The notes under the pieces: generated by a model | Databases searched by the model: none | The model's input: only the letters and a program-made list of their open reading frames with translations | What the model was told of the DNA's origin: nothing | Made by a program: the position numbers and the translations under genes | Source: Rhytidiadelphus loreus | Lineage: Eukaryota; Streptophyta; Bryopsida; Hypnales; Hylocomiaceae | Reading direction: 5' to 3' | Assembly (NCBI GenBank): GCA_947034895.1 | Contig: OX344762.1 | Span: 49,703,087-49,767,086, forward strand | DNA length: 64,000 bases | Shown here: piece by piece, positions 25,418 to 35,730 of the stretch | Position numbering within the stretch: the first letter of the stretch is position 1 | Layout: every line of letters starts with the position of its first letter

Positions 25418-25940
25418 AAACCGTTGGATTTAGTTGGACTCAGGTTTTGGATGTTCCTAGTTTGTTGCAACGCTTCTGATCCCCCCGCTTTTAGTTTCGT
25501 TGGAAGTTTTCAGGGCTTCAGGACTCCAGGGCTCAGCTTGGTATGAATGCTTGGCTGGAGTGGTGGTGGCAGCCTCGCTTGTAAACAAGGAACTGAAATG
25601 GGCTGTGTTTGTGAACACAATTATGTTGTAGGACTTCGAAGAAGAGTTGGGTTGAAAGTAATTGTTTTGTAATACAGCTTGTATTCTCTCCATTCAAGTT
25701 GGGCAGCCAAATATTTTTGCTTTACGTTTGCTTGGACCAATATGCGATGGGACCCCTGTGGCCCAGGGTAATAACTGGAGGTTTAGTTTTTTCTCGAGTT
25801 TTGGATGCTTTAGTTTGTTGCAAGAACATGGTTCAGTTGGACTGAAACAATTATGTGCTCTTAGTTTCTTCGGATGCTCTGAGGGCTCCCAGGGCTCAGC
25901 TTATTGTGAATCAGCGTGTTTTTTTCATATTTTTTAGGGA
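25418..25940. other. 3' flank of receptor unit 1
   Basis: Aligns with 41869-42394 and 54846-55560 (landmarks CAGGGCTCAGCTTGGTATGA, GCAGCCTCGCTTGTAAACAA, TAGGACTTCGAAGAAGAGTT). Likely 3' UTR and downstream sequence. The CAGGGCTCAGCTT word recurs near 25888, where the second half of the internal duplication seen in unit 3 begins and then breaks off. Confidence 0.6.
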
Positions 25941-27730
25941 GCCCAGTTTGCTATAAGTTAAATGCAATGCTCGCAGTAGACTATTTTCAGTTTTAGTCAG
26001 CGACCTTGATAGCTATTTTAATTTTTTTTGGTTACCCTGGAGCGATTTAAATGTATGCAGCTGTAGCCTTCTTTTGCGATTTACGAATAAAAATACACGG
26101 TCACATTTGCTATCCTCCATAATTTTGCAGTCAACTTTTAGCGATCCAACCCAATTTATTACCCATGCAAGAGCGATCTGGAAAAAATTCATCAACTGGA
26201 TATTTTCTAAAATCTGACTGCTGAGACAAAATCACATTGATTGAACACAAATTAGCCTAAGACAGTCTTAGGAAAGCTGTTGTAAGAGCTCGCTCCAGAT
26301 CATTATCCAATTCTCTTGTTGATGATGAATGCAATATCCTGAGTACAGTAACGTGCGCTGGAGTAATTAAGCTTCCCATCCCTTTGTACATGATAAACGT
26401 TCTGTATATTAGCCCTTTACTTGCATATGCGAGTTTTATAAATTTGTAGAATATCCTCTTGATTGATTTCTAGCTGAGGCGATATGCCTGGGGGGTGTAG
26501 TCATCGGGCGGATTAGCAAACTATGAGCGAAAAAATGATAGGGTATTTTTTATTCATTTGGGCTAAAAATTATAAAAGAGTTTAGAGTACTATAGGGTAT
26601 GGAATATGGCATTGGATGTCTTTAAAGTACTATAGGGTATGGAATAATAGGCCCCATTAGAAAATGCAGTAGTACTAAAATAGCCCCCTTTATATTAAAT
26701 TCTTTGGCCAAATGTCTGAAATTGCTTATTGTACTATAGGAAATATACTTCTTAGTTCATGTAAGACTCTCGGATTCCTACAGTGACTTAACTACTCTTA
26801 CAACTAAGTGTTATACATTGTACATGGATACATAATTTAGGGTCTGACTACTGTAAGTTAATACGGAGTATGATTTAATATTACAGAATACAAGATTGTG
26901 CAGATCTCGTTTAGGGTACTCAGTGATGGTTTACTGCGCTTAGGGTCAGTTCAATCTGGCTCAGTCATGGGGTTTTCGGCTTAGGGGTCAGGGCAATCTG
27001 GCTCAACTCGGCTTAGGGGTCAGTTCACTTGAAGCTGACTGTTGCGTCTGAGTTTGCAAGGAAGAGGTTTAGGGTTTTAGGGTATTGGTCGAGACTGGGT
27101 GCAATCTCCCGACGTGTGCAAGAATCCAGCCATGGCGTGTGCAAGGACCTGAGTTTGCTGTCGACGAGGTGGAGGGTTTGTGCAAGGACCTCAGTTTGTT
27201 GGATACGGGGTTTACGGTTTGTGCGCTTGTTCAGTTTCGGGTGTCCCACAGCAGCAGCCCTCGTTACAGTTTGGGGCGGATCTGTGTTGTGCGTGTAGGG
27301 TTTACGGTTTGTGCAATCAATTTTGTTGTTTGGCTACGGTTGGTTTGTTGGGAGCATCCCCAAGCAGCCCTCGTTACGTTTTGTTGCAAATCCGTCACGG
27401 TTTGGTGCAGATCTGTGTTTTGGTTGTAGGCTTCACGACTTCAGGGTTTGGGGAATTGTTTTTTCTGTGTCTTTTTCTTGCGTGACAGCGTCACATGGTG
27501 CTTGGGGTCGCTGTGATCATCTTGGCACCTGCTGCTTTGAGGTATTGCTAGTCTCTGAATTGGGCAACGTAGGGTTTTGTATTGTGGTTGTCTTGTGGTC
27601 TTCAGGCTCTTGTTAATTTGTGGTTTACCTTTCAGGGTTTAGGGTGCGTTGCTCTTGCGTTCTGGATCCAGATGTGCTGCGTGGTGTAATGACAGATTCG
27701 ATTTGTTGAACGCAGGGTTTAGGGGCGTGG

Positions 27731-28180
27731 ATGATGGCGCTCAATTACAAGATCAGATTGTACTCTGTGGAGGATGATGTGGGGCGGCCGGAGCTACTCA
27801 GTCCGTTTTTTTGCAACTCCAGCGATACTTATGCGGATTTGCGCACGCGCTTGGAGAACGGGGAATGCGTGGAGTGGCCTTTCCTTTTTTGGGACTTAGA
27901 TGATGCATGCCGAATACCAAAGCGGTTCGAGGCCATGAACCCGGTTAAAGAACGCGTTTATGTAATTCCGTCGGTGGAGGGCGACGCCGGACGTCGCAAG
28001 CGGTGTCGTGTTGGGGACCAGGCCGACACGAGGAGCAGCGACTTGGCAGCGGAGCAGCCAGGGCAACTTACGGGTTTGGGAGGTGTCCAACCGTGTGGCA
28101 CGGATGTCTTGCACGCCGGTGCTGCACGGACGTTGGAGGAGGTAGGAGCTGCCGGTTTAGGGCATCCCACTACGCACACT
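27731..28180 (+). other. unrecognised ORF segment fused to importin-beta fragment
   Basis: An ATG at 27731 opens a 202-codon frame. The first 75 or so residues (MALNYKIRLYSVEDDVGRPE, then TYADLRTRLENG, WPFLFWDLDDACRIP, KERVYVIPS) look like a compact domain with codon use unlike random sequence. A Gly/Ala/Arg-rich linker follows, and then the frame runs directly into importin-beta sequence at 28181. I do not recognise the N-terminal domain. Confidence 0.4.
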
Positions 28181-28900
28181 CTATATAATGCCCTAGACTT
28201 TGCTCAAACTAACTTCGAGAATGATATGGAGCGCAACTATATTATGAGGGTGGTTTGTGAGACCAACCTCTCACCAGATGTCCGAGTTTGTCGTTGCTGC
28301 CTTCGAATGTCTAGTCTCCATTGGCTGCACTTATTATGATAAACTTGCCCCATACATGCAAGAACTATTTTCTCACTTCGAAAGCAGTGCAGGAAGATGA
28401 AGAGCTAGTTGCACTTCCAGCGATTGAGTTTTGGAACTCTATTTGCAATGAGGAGATCGAGATTCAGGAAGACTACCAAGGTGATTTCTCTGGACTTGTA
28501 AATTTTTGAAACTCGCTTGTGAACCGTGATCATATCGGTGAAATTTTTAGAGGCTGCTTATTAGCACTTGGCTGTGAAGTTCCCTAATACTAATTGTCTT
28601 CGATTCAGAGGTGCCTTACTTTCACTTCATGAAACAGGCGTTGCCTGCCCTTGTTCCGATGTTGCTGGAAACGTTGACAAAGCAGGAGGAAGATCAAGAT
28701 CTAGACGAAGGGGCCTGGAATTTGTCTATGGCTGGTGGGACTTGTCTGGGCTTGGTGGCTCGTGCTGTTGGAGATGACGTTGTGCCTCTTGTCACGCCCT
28801 TCGTTCAGGAGAACATTTCAAAGGGTGACAGGATATTTCGAGAGGCTGCTACCTACGCTTTTGGATCCATTTTGGAGGGACCTTTGCTGGACAAGCTAAG
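28181..28900 (+). pseudogene. importin subunit beta-1 fragment, frameshifted
   Basis: The translation shows diagnostic karyopherin beta-1 HEAT-repeat sequence in three successive frames: LYNALDFAQTNFENDMERNY and IMRVVCETN, then VAAFECLVSIGCTYYDKLAP, then SKAVQEDEELVALPAIEFWN, and after an intron-like gap (about 28500-28612, TTCAG acceptor) FMKQALPALVPMLLETL and GGTCLGLVARAVGDDVVPLV up to LDKLS. Frame changes at about 28288 and 28372 break it. Retention of an intron argues for a genomic capture rather than a retrocopy. Both ends of the full-length gene (about 870 residues in plants) are missing. Confidence 0.85.
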
Positions 28901-29142
28901 TACTCGCCGAGAAGAACTACGTCCAAGCTGGAGCGGTACTTGGAAATGTTTCGCCAGACTTTGAAGAGTATCAGGTATGTACACATTATTTTGTTTACAA
29001 CCTGTCGCCATGCTGGAACTTGGAATGCATTTCGTTTTAGCATAGTTGGTGTACATTTCCATTGATGCAAGTGTGTTTGTTGCAATGCAGGTGCAGGGGA
29101 TTTTGAGCACCGGTTACAGTAGTGTAGGTTAGCCTTAGTTTT

Positions 29143-29310
29143 GTTCATGGACCCATAATGTGCAAATTCTGGTCCTATTCATTGTGTTTGTAAACACAAT
29201 GAGAACATTGTTTTTCTTAACTTCTATTATGTTCATGGATACATAATATACTAACTTTGGTCCCATTCACTGTGTTTGTAAACACAATGAGCATTATTTT
29301 TCTTACTCCA
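29143..29310. repeat. 88-bp tandem duplication with a palindrome
   Basis: GTTCATGGA starts a block at 29143 that is repeated, diverged, from 29231. Each copy contains CATTGTGTTTGTAAACACAA followed by TG, a hairpin with 10-bp arms and a 2-nt loop. Confidence 0.8.
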
Positions 29311-29783
29311 TCATTGTGTACGAAAACTATGTTTGATGTGTGTCCTAATATAGCTCCCACAGAAGACTGAATCTTGTGAGATATCAAGTAAAGGGTGACA
29401 CCAAAGTTTTTTTTGGAGTAAAAGCTTTCTTCTGTCAAATTTCGTTGTAACTTAAATTGTCGTTGGCCTGAAATTTTCTCAACATTTTTTGGGTCCATGC
29501 TGCATTATATATGTCGAGAACATTCCCTAAACCAAACCACCCCATTCAATTTTGGGCCAAAATTATAGTAGAATAATTTTTCAATCTAATTTACCATATC
29601 ATTTATTCATAGAAAATTGGAATTGTAAGTAATGCAAGCCCCTTCTCTATTAACCCAAATTAGAAAATTACATAATTGTAGCATGTGAAAAAGAAAAAGA
29701 AAAGAAGTAATAGCCCCCTATAAAATAGTGGTTGGTCGCTCATATATCCTTATTTTTTTAAGGCACTGCACCCCCGGGGCAAT

Positions 29784-30911
29784 ATGTGAACGTCAATTTA
29801 AGTATCATGGTACTATACAAACTCAATGTTGCAATAGTTCCTTAAAGAATAAACTGATCATTTAAGGGGTCTGGGAACTCTCTTGGGTTCATGCCTTGTG
29901 AAGAAATTGTAATTCCACTACTAAGCTTCACTTGTGTTTTGACTGTTGGTATATTCAATCTGTACTATTTCCTTTTGTCTTTCTCAAGAACTTGCCACTG
30001 ACGATGAAGATACAGGTAATGAAGGGCGTCGAGAATTCAATTGCAAGGTTTCAAGAGGAATCCCACGTTCTTAATACATCAGTATTTGTACTAGGCAGCA
30101 GGTGATGTCGTTATAAAAATCTTGCAGAATTAGTGTTCTCGAGGGCTTTTATATGTAGAAGGGATGAATTGATAACTGTTTCAATCGCATGCTGGGAATA
30201 AGTTAGTACAATGTTCTAGATCTCATTTGAGAGGGGACGAGTGAGACCTTAAGAGACCTTAAGTTGGACCATTGGAATTTTCGGGTTGTTGTCTTCTTCG
30301 TCATTATTTGAAAACCACAGAAAATTACTTCAGGTGTTGGATTCACTTGCAGAAGCAATTGTTAGACATATTGTATCCAGACAGTATATTAGTGTACTAG
30401 TTAACCTACAGTTGTGACTCTTGAGAAATGGAGAGTTGTGACTCTTGAGAAATGGAGAGTTGTGACTCTCAAGATATATACTTTATATATAGCTTACACT
30501 TTGTATGTGACATCCAAAAAATCATCAAAATCATCAAATTTGTAGTGCTTTTAGATTGCATATTTTTTATTCAAAATTGAACTTTATAAATGAAATCTAA
30601 ATTTCTACAATGAAATCTAAATTATAAATAAAAAAGTATTTTTCGATTTATTTTTTTCAAATTAAAATTTTTTTAACTCCCTAGTCCTGCATGGTGATCA
30701 TGTGGGTCAATTCTTTTTATTAATTTTTAATTTTTAATTTTTTTTTCCTCTTATTGCACATTTTCATGCGAGAATTTGGCCCTACATATGGTCCAGATTT
30801 TCTATAATGGATTACAGTCTTGATTTCTAAATAAATGGATATATAGGATAAGTTAATGTATTCTAATTTCAAAGCAGGAATGTTATATGCATAGCAAAGG
30901 AGTGACATATA
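29784..30911. other. spacer between receptor units 1 and 2
   Basis: AT-rich, with no gene recognised. It contains the 24-bp tandem repeat at 30411-30469. Confidence 0.4.
30411..30469. repeat. 24-bp tandem repeat, about 2.5 copies
   Basis: GTTGTGACTCTTGAGAAATG plus GAGA occurs at 30411-30434 and 30435-30458, followed by a partial third copy. Confidence 0.9.
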
Positions 30912-31183
30912 AGGTAGGTACACCCAAATGTGCCATTGACTTTAAAGCACCATCTTCACTACGTGTACATCTCCAAAATCAATTCTGTACCTATGTGGAA
31001 GAAACGCTTTTAGAATCAAACTTTGTTCCTTAATAACTTTTGCATACAGTATCCAAATGCCATGTTCTCTGGTGCGTTGGAACCTCCTTTCACTTGCCAA
31101 CAAGAATATGTGAAAATTTGACCAGTTTAATAATAGTAGATAGGCTCAGTAGCAAAAAGTGGCGTTTTTGGGTGTACCTACCT
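30912..31183. mobile_element. TA-flanked MITE (family D, AGGTAG end)
   Basis: A 272-bp element is flanked by TA at 30910-30911 and 31184-31185. The left end is AGGTAGGTACACCCAAATG; the right end, reverse-complemented, is AGGTAGGTACACCCAAAAAC, an inverted repeat of at least 17 bp. It shares the AGGTAG start and TA duplication with family C (10896 and 59574) but has a different interior. Confidence 0.8.
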
Positions 31184-31547
31184 TACATTGTAAAGTAAAA
31201 AAACAAACTATCCAAAGGCAAGCACACATTCAATAACATATTGTGCCAAGTACCAACTACTAAGGTGCTTGAAAGTTACATGGTTACAATTGGTCCTTCT
31301 GGGGACCCATCCTAGACCATCATAACATTGTTTACCAATGAGGCAGGAGTCCCATTTGCATCCTTGAAAAAGGGGAACCACAGGGAACAAAATTGTCTTA
31401 TACGGCTCCTCAAAACTCAAAAGTCAACCCCAAACCTTAAATTATCTTATAAGTCCCTCATAGATATCTAGCAAAAGCATAATACCTTCCCAGCATGCTG
31501 GAAAGAACCATTGCTTGGTTATACAATGTTATGATCGCTCTACATTT

Positions 31548-34500
31548 GTAGAATTGGGCGATGCTTTCTCTGAATTGGCAAGCAAATAATAAGCCTCAAC
31601 GCCTCAACGCGTAGACAAGAAACAGACACCTTCGAATTGTTGTTCCATAACTATTGAGCATCGTCGATCGACTACGTCCAGGTGCTGATCCGAATTTTCG
31701 AACTGAAGGAACGGCACACCTTTGGGTCCATCTGGTGCAAACTGGGCCTCAGTCTACTGTTCTGGTTACATTACTGAAGTGTCTACACAACTTATTACTT
31801 TTTCACCACTACAGTATACTCTCGGATATTCTTCATCGTCTTCCGGCTTTACCATGTTTCGCCCACTATCCATCATCAGCCCACTGCCCCCACTGGATAG
31901 TTTAGCAATGTTCACACAAACCCAAAGCAAGGAACACGCGATGCTTTCGCCAGCAACTAGTTCTCCACTTCTGCAACATGGAGCGCCAACCATTAATAGC
32001 AGTCGATTCCCGTGAGAATCTGCATCAGACCAAAGAGTGTTCTAAATTTAGACCTGACACCTGAGCAAAACGGGGAAGAAGAAGAGATCCCTGGCATCAC
32101 CCCAGGCCGTATCCATTTGCATTTCGACGTGCACCCACTTGCATCCTGGAGCTGGAAGAAGGAGCTCTTCGGCACCATCACCAAGGCCATCATCTCATCG
32201 CCCGAACTTCGTGATTTAGCATCTTGTTGCATTAATGATATCACTTTCCTTGTCAACGGGTTGACTTCGGGAGTTCGCCTGATTACTACTTGCAACGCCG
32301 ACCTAGAAAAGCTGTTCGGACATTACTTGTTAAGAAAATGTTATGCCATATTTTGGTATTATTACAGTTTTAAGAAAACAGTGATACCCCTTGCAATGCA
32401 AAGTCAGACTTATACGTACCACTGCGTGTCTGGTTCATGCCTCTTGAATGCTTGTGTGTTTGATTCTTTGAGTTGGTCCTGGAATGGATTTCAGGTTTCC
32501 TGCGGAAAGGAATGGTAGTGCACAGCACTTTTGGGGGGTATAGATGGCAGGTTTGAGTGTTGCAGTGCGTGTGTATCTTGGTGCTGGATCCGGTGTTTCC
32601 GGTGAGAGTTCCATCATCGTAAATTTACAAGGGTTTTCGAAGGAGACATTAATTGTAAATGACTGAGTAAGAGTTCGGGGGGTTACGATGGTCATTCAGA
32701 CAGAGTCGGGTTTTGTACAGAGTTCGTTTGTGGACATGTTTTCTATGAATATGATTACTTTCTGTGTGCGTTGATGTGAAAGGCTTCGTTGTTGGGAATA
32801 TTTGGGGGCTGAGACGATGCATACGCGGGAAGTTTGAGCATCCGTCCCCATAGTGTGCTTTCCCCACATTGTCTCGGTGTATGTGAGCAAGGTCTCGGAG
32901 TACGTTGGTAGAGTTCGGTAGCAAACTGACTTTACATATGGCTACATTGATATATTCTGATTTCTGAATTCTATTAGCGACGGTGCAATAGTCTTGCATT
33001 GCAAATTAGTAGAGTTTTTTTCAAAATTTCCAGACACTGCTCTGCTTTATCCTATCAGTGAGGGCGAAAAATCTAGAGTCACCTTAAAAATTAGTGTTCC
33101 TAAGCTCTTTTGCGGGTGGGAATTTCTATAATACCAAGAGGGTTCAACACTTCCACCTGCACTAAACCAAAATAGTTTGACTTCCGTGAATTACCGTCAC
33201 GCACACATGCAGTCGAGGATGAATCAGTGTACCTTGACAACTGGAGATTGTAGCTAGAAGATTGTAACTTAGAGAGGTGTACAGATTTTCCATGAACTAA
33301 TTTTATTTTCTGGAAATCAATAAAATATACTCCGTATTAAATATATACTTTCACCCTATTTTAATTATTCGGTGTTTCGAATCTCTTGGAAATGAGAGTG
33401 ACGTGCTTATCGGATAAGTCGGTGCAGTGGCTAGCAGTGTAGCACTGAGAGATGCTATATTCGCCTGCACCTTATTATTGCAGTACGGTTATGTGAAACT
33501 GTCAGGCGACACGTTACGTCAGCCGGCAGTAGACTAAAGTCTATTGCAAGGAGTCAAGGACCAAGTGGTAGAAGTGGCTCTGCGTATACTTTCGTAAAGC
33601 AGACCTTTTTAATATCACAGTTCAGTTTTGGAGCATTGTGAGTTTGTAATAAGATGTGAATACACTAAGTTATGGTGCTGCATGGAAACCGGAAAACCTG
33701 ATCATGTGAAAGATGGACTTGGGGGTTTGTGGTCGGTCTAGAACCCTTTCTATACTTGCACACTTTGTGACATAACAGAGTGATAGTAAAGGAGAGGAAC
33801 ACAGGACGTGTTATTAGAGAAGGTTGACAGGAAGGGGGTCTGGGTGTGCGCATCATGGCATGTAGACTTCTATTGATTACTTTCCACATTGAGGGCACAC
33901 TTCACTTAGAGTTTCGCCACCCGGTTCCCTTGTTTTCTCGCTTCTTCAGACGAGAGATGATTTTTGTGATGTTACAGTACAGTTGACTACCGGTAGACAG
34001 TTTGAGCATTTTCTCTTCATATATGTGGTCTGTTTGGAATCATGGAATCATGAATACATGTTCTACACACAATATTGAAATTAGTTCACCTTCACAATTG
34101 GGTTGCCTTCTCCCAAAAAATTACTTTTACAAGCCATGAAAATCAACATATATTTCTACACATATCTCCAGTTGAACACATGGAGGTTCATGAGTGACAA
34201 GTACAACAATACGTGACGTAATTCAAAAGTAGTGCATTCTTGTTCAGTAACAGTAAATATTTACATGGTGTCAAATGTCGAGAAATTAGTGAGAGAGAAC
34301 CTAATTTCACTTCTTAGTGTAGTCGAATTCTGAATTCCTTTTACTTTGTCTGAAGTATTGGAAACCGGGGTTTGGAACTCTTGGTTAGTTCCTGCTACAG
34401 AAGCCCTTGTGAAGTAGAGAAGCTGCACAATTGACTAACCTGTTGCAAAATGTTGCGGTGTCTGGTTGCAGATGCTCATGTAGACACTTGGAAGTGCACC

Positions 34501-35730
34501 AAGGAGACGTCAAGAATTGATTGAGGGACAGCTGAAGAATTCGGAATAATTGCTCTGTTTTCGGAACACAAAAGGTAACCATGTCATGTTGATTGAAACC
34601 CAGTGTCAAGTGATGGGAATTTCTGAAAATGCCGGGTATGAGAAAAAGGAATACCGTATGATCACAAACATTCAGTAATGAAGTGAGAAGTTGACAAATG
34701 GATAGTGAAAAGCGTACAAATTACCTGTGTCATCTGAAACCCACCAATTCCCCTGTGAATAGAGTCATGTCGTGCACGTTGTCCATTGCAACGACTAAGA
34801 ATTCATATCGATGGTCGAGGTCATTTGCAATATAAATATCCATGTGGAGACTTGGGATCAACTGTTGCAAGGTATGTTTTGGATAGTTACGGTTAGTGAT
34901 CGTCAGGCCCGTCGTCAGGCTGTGTGAACGTAGTGTCACCTCTCCGTTGTCGTTGTCAAGCTGCCTGAGTCTTTCAGCGTTGGATTCGTTCATTCTACTT
35001 TTGGGGTGTCAATTGTCCGGAATCGGAATGTCTCGATTTCTCATGTGTTGAATATGTTGATTTCCGCAGTGAGTAGTTCTAAAAATCCCCAGTGAGACAA
35101 ATCGTCATTCACTCTAAATTTTGCTGCATTTCTCAATGTAGAAGTTGAGACTACACTCACTGAGGATCCAATATGAGCTCCTTGTATACGAGTTTGAATT
35201 GTTAAAGCCATATTTCCAGCTTGACACCACAAAATCTTTTCTACCTGTCCAATGGTGTCAGAAATTTTCAGAGCACACAGGAATTCTTACCACACTTCAG
35301 TTCGACGTTACCCGACAACAGAGCGTCACGGTTCACTTATTGTGAAATTCGTTAAATCTGGCACTTACTCCCGATGTGCATCTGACCCTTGGATCTGCAC
35401 CTTGGATTTTTCGAGCCATATGCTCTTGAGCGTCTCAACATTATTACTCTGAATTGCACAATTTCAACGAATTTCGCAGCAATTGATGCAGCAAACGAAA
35501 CTCAGAGCTAAACCAAAACTGTGTCTGTTCACGTTGTATACCTTAGATTGTAGAGCTCTTTGATATCGGATATCGCAACATTGCCACTCTGAATTACCTA
35601 CTTTCAACGACTTTCACTACAATTCATGCCCTAGGCCCTAGCTTAATCTCAGAGCTTATCTAACACACCATGCTTTAATCCATTTCTGTTTGTGCAAGCA
35701 GGAGAAACATCAACCTCGATCTTGGTATCC
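31548..35730. other. 5' flank of receptor unit 2
   Basis: Homologous to the 5' flank of unit 1 and, from about 32205, to that of unit 3. Its first 170 bp are repeated at 55690-55900, so 31548 is close to the duplication-unit start. It includes an ORF at 32012-32518 (168 codons; LDLTPEQNGEEEEIPGITP, HLHFDVHPLASWSWKKE) that looks coding-like but is frame-disrupted in unit 1. I do not recognise it. The later part (33060-34060) is non-coding. Confidence 0.6.
34063..34322. mobile_element. 260-bp MITE-like insertion (unit 2)
   Basis: It begins CTACACACAATATTGAAATT and its right end, reverse-complemented, begins CTACACTAAGAAGTGAAATT. It is absent at the matching place in unit 1 (about 17766) and present at 47037-47296 in unit 3 without length change. 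No clear TSD. Confidence 0.65.

Larger units (their letters stand above)
26482..29783 (+). mobile_element. TIR element carrying gene fragments (Pack-MULE-like)
   Basis: The left end (26482-26530) and the reverse complement of the right end (29733-29783) align. Each has ATAT, GCC, GGGGGTG and AGT, then exactly 20 bp of diverged sequence, then TATGAGCGA. Between them lie an unrecognised ORF (27731-28180) fused to a broken importin-beta segment, a CAGCAGCCCTCGTTAC-type internal repeat near 27250-27420, and a tandem duplication at 29143. No transposase is visible. No target duplication was found, so the ends are old or imprecise. The terminal repeats are visible; assignment to Mutator-like elements is inference. 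Confidence 0.45.

Noticed and set aside
27055..27310. Telomere-like repeats (TTTAGGG words)
   Set aside because: Only scattered GGGTTTAGGG-like words occur, without a tandem array.
28181..28900. Importin-beta segment as a processed retrocopy or a functional gene
   Set aside because: An intron-like gap with a TTCAG acceptor is retained, so it is not a retrocopy; two frame changes and missing ends exclude a functional importin.
34385..34993. Two minus-strand ORFs identical in units 2 and 3 as genes
   Set aside because: Identity is explained by the identical DNA tract; unit 1 does not keep the frames and no motif is recognised.
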